A DNA stretch of 64,000 bases from Candidatus Lernaella stagnicola. Its GTDB lineage: Bacteria; Lernaellota; Lernaellaia; Lernaellales; Lernaellaceae. How positions within the stretch are numbered: position 1 is the stretch's first letter; each line of letters starts with the position of its first letter. Positions 1 through 8,005 of this stretch are shown here, piece by piece. The notes under the pieces are model-generated. The model made no database searches. It was not told the DNA's origin and saw only the letters and a program-made list of their open reading frames with translations. The stretch lies in the NCBI GenBank assembly GCA_030765525.1, contig JAVCCK010000034.1, positions 1-64,000 on the forward strand. Reading direction: 5' to 3'. The translations under genes and the position numbers were made by a program.

Positions 1-71
1 CCTGGAAGTGCTTGAATACGCTCATTGAAACTGTGCATTGACAGAACAAGAGAGGAAACACTAACCTTGAT

Positions 72-749
72 TCAGGTGTTGCACTTTTCAACCGCCATGT
101 GCTTCACTTTTCGACCGGCGCTTACAGGTTTATCCAGCGCTTGACAAACCTCTGCTAAAAGCAGCAAGACACCACGCCGGTCGGCATCCACGATCGCCGT
201 CACTTCTTCAGTCACCGGAAACGATACGTGCGCGTCCACCCCATACTTCTCGAACAACCGCCGCAGTTCCGCTGCACCCTCAAGCGCAAGGCGAAGGTGC
301 TGCTCCGCCTCGCCGTACCGCTCGCGCTTCAGGGCCAGAACCCCGGCAAGGAACGCCGCGTCGGGTTGCCCCGCCGCTACGGGCCGGAGGTGCCCGTAGG
401 CGGCCTCGTCGTCGCCCGTGACCATGCACCGGCAGCCGTCGACGAACCCCTCCTCGTCCTTCGAGACGGCCAGGCGCTGGAAGAAGCCGAGAGTCAGGCG
501 GTCAGCGGGCCGGACCTCGGGCGGCGGAGGGGCCGCCACGGCTCCCGACGCCGCCCGGCCTTTCGACCAGCGCTTGTCTTCGTACCAGAACAAGCCAGTG
601 CCGGGGATGCCGACGGACTTCCGCGTGCCCCGGGGGCCGACCGTGAACTTTGCGCCCCGGGGGCCAAACGAGAGGCTCGCGCCGGACTTCGAGAGGTTCA
701 CGTGGAGGCCGGGGGCGATCTTTAACCTGCGCCAAAAGCGTAAAGCCAT
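72..749 (-). CDS. DUF4236-domain protein
   Basis: The N-terminus (MALRFWRRLKIAPG, then GPRGTRKSVGIPGTGL) matches the DUF4236 family: a short beta-rich domain of about 55 residues starting at the initiator Met, with repeated GPRG/GTR turns. The family has no established biochemical role. I start at 749 rather than at an in-frame ATG 45 bases upstream, because family members begin at this Met and a GGGAG ribosome site precedes it. After a Pro/Ala linker, residues from about 80 on are helical, with a TPR-like stretch (LAGVLALKRERYGEAEQHLRLALEG in two parts). The end is basic. One copy of the 130-bp repeat lies 83 bases upstream. The function is unknown, but the family call is firm. Confidence 0.8.
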   Translation of the reverse strand: MALRFWRRLKIAPGLHVNLSKSGASLSFGPRGAKFTVGPRGTRKSVGIPGTGLFWYEDKRWSKGRAASGAVAAPPPPEVRPADRLTLGFFQRLAVSKDEEGFVDGCRCMVTGDDEAAYGHLRPVAAGQPDAAFLAGVLALKRERYGEAEQHLRLALEGAAELRRLFEKYGVDAHVSFPVTEEVTAIVDADRRGVLLLLAEVCQALDKPVSAGRKVKHMAVEKCNT

Positions 750-831
750 AACACCGCCGTTTCTCCCAACGAGAGGTCGCGCGCTTCTACGCAACGCGCT
801 CCCACTGCGGGCCGTAATTTATCCGCACCGG

Positions 832-961
832 GTCTGCGTCAAGGTCGTCGAGAAAACTCAGGAGGCGTGAAAATCTAATGAATTGAATTAGCACTACTTG
901 AAACTGGGGGCAACCGAAAATACAGATAATTTGTCAAGAGTTTCGTTGTCGGTTGTCGTTT
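832..961. repeat. 130-bp direct repeat, copy 1
   Basis: This segment recurs in the same orientation at 7348-7477 with three mismatches near its left end and centre. It lies 83 bp upstream of the DUF4236 gene start. It contains the imperfect palindrome CTAAT-N7-ATTAG (minus-strand reading) and a TTGACA hexamer with no good -10 partner. It encodes nothing convincing. Confidence 0.95.
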
Positions 962-1372
962 GACTGAAGCAGCCTGGAGGGCCTTCGTTGGCCCGGGGTG
1001 GTAGTGCCGTGAGACCATGCTACAGAAAACCACTCTTTCCCTAGAGATCAGACGAGACCGGCGACGCCCTCTCAACACGTCGACAACGACGCCAGTGCGC
1101 CGCTCAATCTGGCTCACAGTTCCGCCAGTTGTGACATCGCGGGCAGGGTCGCTCCGACTGGCGGAGCTGTCGCTGCCGGACGCGCCAGGTGATGCCCTGG
1201 CTCGCGGCGGTCGAACCGTGGAAACGCGCCGTTGTCGCCGTCGCGTCGGCCACCTGCGCCACCCACACCACACGCCCGAGTTCTGGCAGGCCCTGGAACC
1301 GGCGATGCCCGACTTCGTCCGACGCCGCGCCTGGCTGGCCGAACACGGGGCGGAGTTTTGGTCGTCAATTGC
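962..1372. other. Gap without an intact gene
   Basis: No reading frame here has both a ribosome site and convincing protein character. Several short overlapping frames are open on both strands, as expected at this GC content. One plus-strand frame near 1280-1365 reads PEFWQALEPAMPDF and could be a scrap of a lost gene, but I cannot assign it. The decayed SNase/ankyrin region lies to the right, so I read the gap as degraded accessory DNA. Confidence 0.5.
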
Positions 1373-1484
1373 CTACAAAAGACCCAAACGTGCCAGCAGT
1401 TCCAGCAGGTCCGCGTACGCCCGCGAGGCCGCAACTTGTGCCGGGGTTAGGCCCGATTTATTGGCTCCTTGACAACATGCTTTT
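1373..1484 (-). pseudogene. Ankyrin-repeat gene fragment
   Basis: One minus-strand frame reads GANKSGLTPAQVAAS followed by RAYADLLELLARLG and a TAG stop at 1373-1375. This fits one ankyrin repeat (xxxGxTPxxxAAxxxxxxxxLLxxxG). The frame has no start and runs out of frame into the 3' end of the neighbouring nuclease gene, so it looks like the last repeat of a deleted gene fused to that gene. Only about 30 residues support the call. Confidence 0.5.
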
Positions 1485-1922
1485 GACGTACAAATCGTAG
1501 CGCGCGAAAGCGAAGCGGGTCATCAGCGCGGCGTGCCCTTCAACGAGCAATTGCAGGCCGATGTCGCGGCCGTCCAGCTCAACATAACAGAGTTGGCGGC
1601 CGTAGCGGTCCTCGCGGTTGCTCAGCGCATCGTAGACCAGGTTCACGGTGCGGCCCTTCACGAGTTCCGTCAGCCGATTCTTGGCGGCCACGGCTCCGGG
1701 TTGATCTTTGCGGCCGTCGCGCCCCAGTTCGGGGGTGTCGATGCCCACGACGCGCACGTGGACCGTTTGCGCGGTCCGGAGCTTGACGACAATCGTGTCG
1801 CCGTCGGTGACCGACTGCACCGTCGCCTCGCCCGGCCATTCAGCCGCGAAGGCGCAGGTCACCAGGGCGAGCAAAAGTAAAAGCGAAAGAAAACGCGCCG
1901 TTGAAACTCGGAGCGTCTTCAA
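1458..1922 (-). CDS. Secreted thermonuclease-like (SNase) protein, C-terminus clipped
   Basis: A staphylococcal-nuclease fold protein that would cleave DNA or RNA outside the cytoplasm. Residues 1-27 form a signal peptide (hydrophobic LSLLLLLALVTCAFA). The SNase motifs are present: DGDTIVV (40-46), RVVGIDTPE (58-66; Arg, Asp, Thr, Glu of the active site) and DRYGRQL (105-111; second catalytic Arg). Family members normally continue about 15-20 residues past ARYDLYV with an E-A-R-xx-G-x-G-L-W tail. Here the frame runs into SRSQ and a stop inside an ankyrin-like fragment, so the tail has been replaced. The start is a TTG overlapping the upstream stop (TTGA). It may be inactive or unstable. Confidence 0.75.
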   Translation of the reverse strand: MKTLRVSTARFLSLLLLLALVTCAFAAEWPGEATVQSVTDGDTIVVKLRTAQTVHVRVVGIDTPELGRDGRKDQPGAVAAKNRLTELVKGRTVNLVYDALSNREDRYGRQLCYVELDGRDIGLQLLVEGHAALMTRFAFARYDLYVKSMLSRSQ

Positions 1923-2365
1923 GATACCGCCTCCTGGATTTCCTCTGTGAACTGAAGCCCGGGATTTGCGACAACGTTTGCGAAAAAACGGGCGATAGCG
2001 TTTTCAATCGCAAGACAGTCCTTCTGGACCAATTCATAAGGCTCAACCGAGGCGAAGAGGTACCCCGTTCCATCGCAGATTTTCACAAGCCGTTCCGGGG
2101 CAAGGGTGAAGAGGAGGTCGTGGCGCGGCGCAATCACCGTGCTTGAAAGTTCTCGCGCAGGCAAAGAAAAACCGACCGACCGGACGTTCTGTTCGTGGTT
2201 TATCTCAACCGGGATACCGAGTTTTATTAAATGATTGGCGACGACATACAACCGATCAACTAGCGCTTGTTTCGCCGCCTCCCAACCTGTTACAGCGGAA
2301 GCCCCGGCTTCGATTTTTTTGCGATATACTGTGGCAAATGTGGTCAGCTCTTCCTGTTTGTGCAC
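1919..2365 (-). CDS. Hypothetical protein, 148 aa
   Basis: I do not recognise this protein. It starts at a GTG with a good AGGAG site seven bases upstream and ends in a TTGA overlap with the SNase gene, so the two are probably co-translated. It is soluble with alternating helices and strands: an N-terminal helical part (EELTTFATVYRKKIEAG), then a conserved-looking core with a PARELSSTVIAPRHDLLF segment. There is no signal peptide or membrane helix. Its place in a defence-type neighbourhood suggests an accessory role, but nothing in the sequence assigns one. Confidence 0.6.
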   Translation of the reverse strand: MHKQEELTTFATVYRKKIEAGASAVTGWEAAKQALVDRLYVVANHLIKLGIPVEINHEQNVRSVGFSLPARELSSTVIAPRHDLLFTLAPERLVKICDGTGYLFASVEPYELVQKDCLAIENAIARFFANVVANPGLQFTEEIQEAVS

Positions 2366-2381
2366 TCTTCAACTCCTGACT

Positions 2382-2675
2382 TCAACGGTTTCTGAAAAAA
2401 AAGCGAGATGAAAGAGGAGAGAGTTCCGGGAGTGTCACCACCCGAAACCGGCCACGATGACCGCGGCCACGCCGTCCCTTGAGCCGGTAGGCCAGCGTAG
2501 CCGTGGGGAAAGCCACTGACTTCCGCGGGACCGACGAAACGGTGAGCATGGCGGATAGGACCTCGACGAAGCCAAGCACCACGGCCACCCAACCGACCAA
2601 CCCATCAAGTTGAAACTGCTTCCTGCCTTTAGTAACCATATTGCAGAAAATATCTGCAAATTGGCCGAGTTTCAA
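2382..2675 (-). CDS. Doubtful small membrane ORF
   Basis: A 97-codon frame from a TTG (or an internal ATG at 2639) with one clear hydrophobic segment, GWVAVVLGFVEVLSAML, followed by a very basic stretch (KGRRGRGHRGRF). No ribosome site stands before either start, and other frames are open in parallel. It ends 17 bases before the 148-aa hypothetical gene, so it could be the first gene of that unit. I keep it as a low-confidence candidate because the membrane segment followed by a basic tail looks protein-like. Confidence 0.3.
   Translation of the reverse strand: MKLGQFADIFCNMVTKGRKQFQLDGLVGWVAVVLGFVEVLSAMLTVSSVPRKSVAFPTATLAYRLKGRRGRGHRGRFRVVTLPELSPLSSRFFFRNR
2641..2659. promoter_or_regulatory. 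Perfect 7-bp inverted repeat, operator-like
   Basis: TTGCAGA-N5-TCTGCAA is perfectly symmetric with a 5-bp AT spacer. It lies over the possible start of the small minus-strand frame and has no T-run, so an operator fits better than a terminator. No regulator can be assigned. Confidence 0.35.
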
Positions 2676-2873
2676 CCTAAGAATAGTGGTCTATGACTTC
2701 GCCTGGTACCCGCCTTTGGTCTTCACCGCCGATGGCAGCCACCATCGTGGCCTCCGGCGTCGCGCCTTTCGTGACGAGCCCCCCCCGCCTGCGTCGCACG
2801 TTCGGTGGTCGCGCGTTGGTGGAGCGGCTTGTTGCCGTTTTCCGTCAGCACTCGCTCTGCCGCTTCTCGAAGG

Positions 2874-3911
2874 TCAAAGCTCGCAAAACCTTTCCGTCGA
2901 AATAGTCGCCCCCGTACGCTCCACCACACGTGCTTGGCGCATCCGATTTTTTGTTTTCGACCACTTCTGCCTCGTCGTTCCTTTTTTCCGGTACACTTCG
3001 ACGCGCATTTCTTTCCCCTTCGGGGCGATCTTGTAAAGAACCGGTTTCTTTCCACGGGCGTTGGTGACAATGCACAAACGGTAGCCCGGTCGGAATTTTG
3101 AAAAGTAACGGTATTCGTTCGGCGAAAGCTCGGCGACTGGGTCGGGGCCGCTCCGCCCTTTGACTTCGATGCGTAGGGTCTCTTTTCCGCTTGTTGCTTC
3201 GAGGTCCCAACCGACACAGAGGGACTCAACCGACACGATGTCGTACTTCCTGGCAACATAGAAATCTGTCACGCATTTTATTGCGGCCATTTCCACTTGC
3301 CGGTTACGCTTCGCATCAACCGTTCGAGTCCTCTTGCCACCGATTGTGGGGTTGCCATTTGAGTCGACATAGTCGAAAATGGCCCGGGCGTAGGCGGCGA
3401 CCTTTTTGTTCTTTGTTGGGTCACAGTACCACAGTGCGTTGCTGCCTGTGAATCCTCGGCCCGCTTGGCGCGACAGAGGGACTGGAAAGTTCCGTTCTCG
3501 GGCCGGTACCATGTAACAGTTATTTTGGGCGGCGCGGGCAATGTACCAGCAATTGTCTCCGTCCTCTCCAGACCTTCCGTACTCTTGGGTTTTCCCGAAT
3601 AGCGTGGCGTTTTTGTACCAACCGACAATCACCTGCCCCCCCTCAGGGTGCAGCGCGAACCAAACAACCAACAGACTATCGACCGCTCCCGCCTCGGAAT
3701 TTGAAAAGTTCCGTGCGAGGTTTGGTTCGACCGGAGCGTAACCGTAACAATTTCCCCTGAATGGTTTGAAGTTAAACTCCTCGTGGCCGCCCCACTGATT
3801 TTTTTCATTGAACGACCCACCTCCGATGATTTCGTCTCCTCCCCCTCTTCTTCCCCAATATTCTTCCATCCAACCGGTTCTCAAAAAAACGATTTTCCCT
3901 GAAATTGTCAT
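2874..3911 (-). CDS. DUF3883 (NO VEIN C-terminal) nuclease-like protein
   Basis: A two-part protein. Residues 1-150 are Gly/aromatic-rich (IVFLRTGWMEEYWG, DEIIGGGSFN, GGQVIVGWYKNA), an N-terminal part I associate with endonuclease-type genes. Residues from about 200 to 300 carry a DUF3883-like core: NRQVEMAAIKCV helix, GWDLEA, IEVKGRSG and ELSPNEYRYF. The spaced D...ExK (GWDLEA / IEVKG) fits a PD-(D/E)XK nuclease site. The C-terminal 50 residues are Lys/Arg-rich. A GAGAGGA ribosome site precedes the ATG. It sits downstream of a ruined methyltransferase and the SIR2-HerA pair, so a role in restriction or phage defence is likely, but its substrate is unknown. Confidence 0.7.
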   Translation of the reverse strand: MTISGKIVFLRTGWMEEYWGRRGGGDEIIGGGSFNEKNQWGGHEEFNFKPFRGNCYGYAPVEPNLARNFSNSEAGAVDSLLVVWFALHPEGGQVIVGWYKNATLFGKTQEYGRSGEDGDNCWYIARAAQNNCYMVPARERNFPVPLSRQAGRGFTGSNALWYCDPTKNKKVAAYARAIFDYVDSNGNPTIGGKRTRTVDAKRNRQVEMAAIKCVTDFYVARKYDIVSVESLCVGWDLEATSGKETLRIEVKGRSGPDPVAELSPNEYRYFSKFRPGYRLCIVTNARGKKPVLYKIAPKGKEMRVEVYRKKGTTRQKWSKTKNRMRQARVVERTGATISTERFCEL

Positions 3912-3966
3912 CTTTCCTCTCCCTGATTCGATCCACGTTGGGCCAGAGGCGATGGATCGCCCGCGA

Positions 3967-4248
3967 TCAGATAACTACACACCATCGTTCTTTTTTCAAA
4001 CCGTCGCCGATAGTGAAAAGCGCCCCAAGCTCCGCCAGCGTGCGCAGGTGCTGCTCGACCGAGGTGCGATGCGCCCGTCTTCGTGGGCGATGACGACCGG
4101 CTTCTCGAAACAGTAGTCCGGCCGCGCCAGCGACGACGGGTCCGGAGGATCAACGCCGAGGACGGCAGAACTGCTGGTAAACGCCACGCTCGTGGGCGCT
4201 GCTGGCCGCCCACCGGGCGATGAACCTTTCGATCCCCTCGTCGACCAT
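3967..4248 (-). pseudogene. DNA methyltransferase remnant (N- and C-terminal pieces)
   Basis: Three short stretches in different minus-strand frames resemble large DNA methyltransferases of type IIG/IIL style. From the ATG at 4248: ERFIARWAASSAHERGVYQQF, ending at a TGA. Next frame: LGVDPPDPSSLARPDYCFEK followed by PVVIAHEDGRI. Third frame, to a TGA at 3967-3969: RTSVEQHLRTLAELGALFTI. The first two belong to the usual N-terminal helical part, and the third looks like the C-terminal winged-helix end. The catalytic middle (NPPY region) is absent. The gene therefore suffered a large internal deletion plus at least one frameshift. The family call rests on remembered motif patterns. Confidence 0.55.
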
Positions 4249-4331
4249 CACATAGACTCTTTATCGTGTTTTCTTTGCACTGCCGAATTATTGGACACGC
4301 CCATATTGTTTTTCAACCTCATTCGCGCACC

Positions 4332-6053
4332 TTACTTTAGCGTCTTACGTTGCTGACATCTCCAACGGTTTCCGATCTCTATCAGGAGGGCGTCGTCGAC
4401 CTGTTCATGCTGCCATCCCGCGTCGAAGTCAACATCCTGAGAGCGCGGTAGTTGGTTATCCTGAAGAAGCCTGATCAAGACCCTTGAGGGAAGAGAAGTC
4501 GCTTGGCCGACGAAAATAGCTTCTCGTCGGCGCAGTCCCGATAAGACCTTCGTCAGGCCAGAGAGAGAGTCGGGAAGAATCGCCCTTACGTGCTCGCGGT
4601 CAGTGTCGTTTGTGATCCGAAGAACGATCCAGGAATTACATTGCGAAAGGACGGTCGCTTCCACCTCACTTGGTCGTTGCGAGACGAGCATCAGGCCGAT
4701 CCCGTACTTTCGCCCTTCTTTGGCCAACCGCCGGATGGCTTCTTGAGCTGCTTCGTACTGCGCTTCTCCGACGTTCGGCACGTAACGGTGCGCCTCCTCG
4801 CACACCAGAAGAATAGGATTCTGTTCTCTCTCGTCAGGCGTCTGCCAGAGCTTCACGGAAAAGAGTGTTCGGGCGATGGCGGAACTCGCCGCCCCGGCCA
4901 CCTCGTTGGGGACTCCTGAGAGGTCCACAATCCGCATTGGGTGTCCGTTTCCTAGGAACTGCCCTACGACTACGTTGAACGGATCAGAGGCCCCATCCCA
5001 CTCCTGCATCATGAAGCTGAAACGACTGTCTCGTCTCAAGATGTCTAGCTTTTCGAGGATCGAGTTGTGCTTGTCCTGCTTGCTTGGCTGGGTAGGTTTC
5101 TTCGCTTCGACCAGGGCCTTGAACCTTTCTAAGGAGTACGGAACTGGCGAGTCGACGGTTAGAAGCTGCGGATCGAGGTTCAAGACGGGCTTCGCGGCGG
5201 CCTCCTGCCTCGCCACCATCAGCGCGTCCTTGACGATGTTTGCTTGGGAAGTTGCCACAAACTCAGTTTTCCCGATGAGCAGGGCGATGGTTTCCTGGAA
5301 GTTCAACAGCCAGTAGGGGAGGAAAAGCGTCCCCTCGTCGGTGGAGAGCCGCTTGTGCCCGTCGAAAGCCCTGCCGTACTCGTTGTGTGGGTCAAGCAGG
5401 ACAATACGAGGGTTCCATTTCGTATAACCTCTCTGCTCCCCGCGCTCAAGAACGCAGTGGAGTATCGCCGCAACTGTTCCTGACTTTCCCGCGCCCGTCG
5501 AACCGAGAACGGCCGTATGCTTCCCGAGAAGTTCGTTCAGGTCGGCGAAGGCGGGCGCTCCGCCAGAGCCCACGTGTTCCCCTATCTCGATGGCTGTTTT
5601 ACCCCGCTGGCCGAAGATGAAAGCCAGTTCCGTCATGGGCGTAAGGTAAACCTTCTGCTGCGGTAGTGGAAACGACGAGATGCCACGCTCGAAGTCCAGT
5701 TCCCAGACGGCCGGTGTCTTCGCGGTGGTCCAACGCCACTCGCCCTCTCCGAAGAGGTCGGCCTCGACGATACGCGCCGAGGGCGATCCTGCCGTGATGA
5801 TCCCCTTCTCCCGCTCGTAGTCGCTCTTCATCCGGAGGCGGCTGACGTAACCGTAGATGATGCGCCTGCCGAAGTGGATGCGGATGATGGAACCAAACTG
5901 ACCGATGGGGTAAATCACGCCACCGTAAACGCGGGACAGCTCGGCGATACCTGCGTCCAGTTCCGCGATGATGTGGGTTCCGTCGACCTCGACGATAACG
6001 CCTATGCCCAGGTTGTCTATCGGTTCTCCGGGTCTCCGAGTTGCGGCGCTCAT
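4332..6053 (-). CDS. herA: HerA-family ATPase of a SIR2-HerA defence module
   Basis: A 573-aa FtsK/HerA-type hexameric DNA translocase ATPase. Residues 10-70 form the N-terminal beta-barrel (HAS) region. The Walker A is GSTGAGKS (184-191), the Walker B is PILLVCEEAHRY (about 405-416), and a downstream VSQRPSEVE matches the conserved motif after it. Length and order match HerA proteins. Its ATG lies inside the stop of the upstream SIR2 gene (ATGA), so the two are translationally coupled. In described SIR2-HerA systems the two proteins form a large complex that degrades NAD or DNA on phage infection; that activity is inferred here from gene pairing. All motor motifs are intact. Confidence 0.9.
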   Translation of the reverse strand: MSAATRRPGEPIDNLGIGVIVEVDGTHIIAELDAGIAELSRVYGGVIYPIGQFGSIIRIHFGRRIIYGYVSRLRMKSDYEREKGIITAGSPSARIVEADLFGEGEWRWTTAKTPAVWELDFERGISSFPLPQQKVYLTPMTELAFIFGQRGKTAIEIGEHVGSGGAPAFADLNELLGKHTAVLGSTGAGKSGTVAAILHCVLERGEQRGYTKWNPRIVLLDPHNEYGRAFDGHKRLSTDEGTLFLPYWLLNFQETIALLIGKTEFVATSQANIVKDALMVARQEAAAKPVLNLDPQLLTVDSPVPYSLERFKALVEAKKPTQPSKQDKHNSILEKLDILRRDSRFSFMMQEWDGASDPFNVVVGQFLGNGHPMRIVDLSGVPNEVAGAASSAIARTLFSVKLWQTPDEREQNPILLVCEEAHRYVPNVGEAQYEAAQEAIRRLAKEGRKYGIGLMLVSQRPSEVEATVLSQCNSWIVLRITNDTDREHVRAILPDSLSGLTKVLSGLRRREAIFVGQATSLPSRVLIRLLQDNQLPRSQDVDFDAGWQHEQVDDALLIEIGNRWRCQQRKTLK

Positions 6054-7234
6054 CGCTCTCCTCCCAGCAGCCGGGCGAGGGTCTCAAACTTCCACCAGAG
6101 TAACGGCTCCTCCGACTTGAGCTTGGTGTCAGCGTGAAAGAAGCCTCGATTGGCGTGAACCCGGACCTGCGGTGACAAGGCGGGGTCGTCCGTCCACTGC
6201 TTGAGCAGGCCGTCAGGAACGTCGGCATTGGTGAAGACCAACAAAGTCAACTGTTGAGCCGACTCCCGCAAGGCCCGGTCTATCTCGATGTTGATGTGGG
6301 CGTCCCCGAAGGAATAGCCGCAGATAACCAACACTACCTCATGACCCGGATGCGGCCGTAACTCACGGCGTAGGTAGTCGAGCATCAAGGCGTGCGGGTC
6401 GCGCTGAGTTTCGCGATACTTCGTGGTGGCGGGCCAGATGAGAACCGGTTCCGAGTGCCCGGCGATCTGCAACCCGGCGCGGATGCGGCGGGGGAGGGTG
6501 TCACCATCGAGCAGGCACCAATCCACGGAACCGTGGAGCTTGAACACCCGAGCGAGGACACCGGACGTTTGATAGCAACCAACGTTCCACCAGCCGGTTG
6601 AGCCGCCGTAGAACCCATCTGCGTAACGTATCTGTTCCAACGAAAGGGCGTCTTCCAAGACCGTGTCGTAGTTTAGGGTGAAGTAGTCAACCGGTGGCCC
6701 TTGGTCCGATTTGCCCGAGAGCAGCGTTCGGTGTACCACCCTGGTGAAGTCTCGATGGGTTGCAACGTCTGTGCGAACGCTTCGGATCGTGTCGGCGATG
6801 CCCATTTTCAGGACCGATAGAGCTTCGACCAGGCCTTCCCTCGTGTACTCTTGCTCACCGATCTTCAGGTGCACAGGGGCCACCGAGCGTGTGTGACGAC
6901 GATCAGCGATGGCGATGAGGTCTACCAGTTCGCTCATATAGTCTTCGATGTTGCACCCTATGCCGCCAGTGAAATTCGCCTTCAGACCCTCCAAGATCGC
7001 ACGGGAGGTGGCTTGCTCAGGCTTCAGATTCCCTTCGACCTTTTCTGTTAACTGTCCCAACAGTGGGAGTCCAGCACACTGACTACACCCGGCTCCGGTC
7101 AGAAAAACTCTCTTGCCCTGCGAGAGCAGCTGAATCAAGTCTTCGACCGGCTTCGACCAGGGGTCTCTCCGGAAAGGACTGAGATCGACAATAGGAACGT
7201 CTCGGTCCACAGACGCCACAATTTCTGCACTCAT
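6050..7234 (-). CDS. SIR2-domain NADase-like effector of a SIR2-HerA module
   Basis: A 394-aa SIR2-fold protein of the defence type. Key motifs are FLTGAGCSQCAGLP (44-57; the NAD-binding GAG loop), DYFTLNYD (183-190; the T-x-NYD motif with the catalytic Asn) and KLHGSVDW (232-239; the catalytic His). A third region, EVVLVICGYSFGDAHIN, matches the C-terminal GxSxxD-x-H-I-N motif of SIR2_2 proteins. It starts at an ATG with AGAGGA six bases upstream and overlaps herA by four bases. In characterised relatives the protein depletes NAD+ when triggered by phage. A direct-repeat copy lies 114 bases upstream, where its promoter would be expected. Confidence 0.9.
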   Translation of the reverse strand: MSAEIVASVDRDVPIVDLSPFRRDPWSKPVEDLIQLLSQGKRVFLTGAGCSQCAGLPLLGQLTEKVEGNLKPEQATSRAILEGLKANFTGGIGCNIEDYMSELVDLIAIADRRHTRSVAPVHLKIGEQEYTREGLVEALSVLKMGIADTIRSVRTDVATHRDFTRVVHRTLLSGKSDQGPPVDYFTLNYDTVLEDALSLEQIRYADGFYGGSTGWWNVGCYQTSGVLARVFKLHGSVDWCLLDGDTLPRRIRAGLQIAGHSEPVLIWPATTKYRETQRDPHALMLDYLRRELRPHPGHEVVLVICGYSFGDAHINIEIDRALRESAQQLTLLVFTNADVPDGLLKQWTDDPALSPQVRVHANRGFFHADTKLKSEEPLLWWKFETLARLLGGER

Positions 7235-7347
7235 GTCTGTCCTCTTGCAACCGCATCAGCGTACTTATGTTCGGTAGCCTCGGCAAAATGACACGCGCAA
7301 AGGCCGCGTAAGATCACACCCTGCGAGCGTTCATCTATTTTTACGGC

Positions 7348-7477
7348 GTCTGCGTCACGTTCGTCGAGAAAACTCAGGAGGCGTGAAAATCTAATGAATT
7401 AAATTAGCACTACTTGAAACTGGGGGCAACCGAAAATACAGATAATTTGTCAAGAGTTTCGTTGTCGGTTGTCGTTT
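7348..7477. repeat. 130-bp direct repeat, copy 2
   Basis: Near-identical to 832-961, in the same orientation and again upstream of a minus-strand gene (SIR2, start 7234). The two copies enclose about 6.4 kb with the SIR2-HerA pair and several decayed genes. Homology stops sharply at GTCGTTT on the right side of both copies. Confidence 0.95.
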
Positions 7478-7502
7478 GGGGTGTAAGTCGGTCATATGGT
7501 TT

Positions 7503-7902
7503 TCAGTCCTTTCGCATCCAAGCTCCAGTACCAATTACTTCCTCGATTCTCTTTTTCGATACCTCACCGAACCGATTTGTACTGCGGTACTCTACGATTT
7601 TCCTAATGAAAAACAGTAACGTCAGCTTCGGATGTGTCAACGTCGATCATTATTTGCAGGTCTTTTTCTGGATCAATCCCAAGATAGAGACTGCTGTTTC
7701 TCCGCCTGTCTTTCCACACCATATAGATGATCCGAATTACCGGCTCGACGAGCTGTGCTGAGAAGATCAAGATATTCCAGTCAATCGCTGCCGCCAACCT
7801 TTTACCAGCAGGTTCCCAGGTCTCAAGCTCTCCACTGCGCTCTTTTTGCTACTTGTGAATCTCAGCGTAGATTTCCTCTTCGCCAACCCGGTGTCCGTCG
7901 CC
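7503..7902 (-). pseudogene. Hypothetical gene broken by a stop and a frameshift
   Basis: A continuous protein can be rebuilt on the minus strand if one stop is read through and one base removed. The first part (GEEEIYAEIHK) meets TAG at 7849-7851. The same frame resumes QKERSGELETWEPAGKRL, then AAAIDWNILIFSAQLVEPVI. At a run of five T (plus-strand A at 7609-7613) the frame breaks. Dropping one T restores VFIRKIVEYRSTNRFGEV and KKRIEEVIGTGAWMRKD before a TGA at 7503-7505. The protein family is unknown. The T-run break could be a sequencing error, but the independent TAG and the missing start argue for real decay. Confidence 0.6.
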
Positions 7903-8005
7903 TCACCCCCCTACTCAAAAGGTTGCAACCACCTGGAGCGCCGCGACGCGAGACCGCCCCACCAGAACGGCGAACGATGATGGTCGCCATCCCAAAAGTC
8001 GGCGG

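Noticed and set aside
1017-1472. A 151-codon plus-strand frame
   Set aside because: Very Arg-rich, no ribosome site, and it overlaps the ankyrin remnant on the other strand; at most a scrap near PEFWQALEPAMPDF.
7414-7761. A 115-codon plus-strand frame
   Set aside because: It begins inside the 130-bp repeat and is antisense to the rebuildable pseudogene, which has better protein character.
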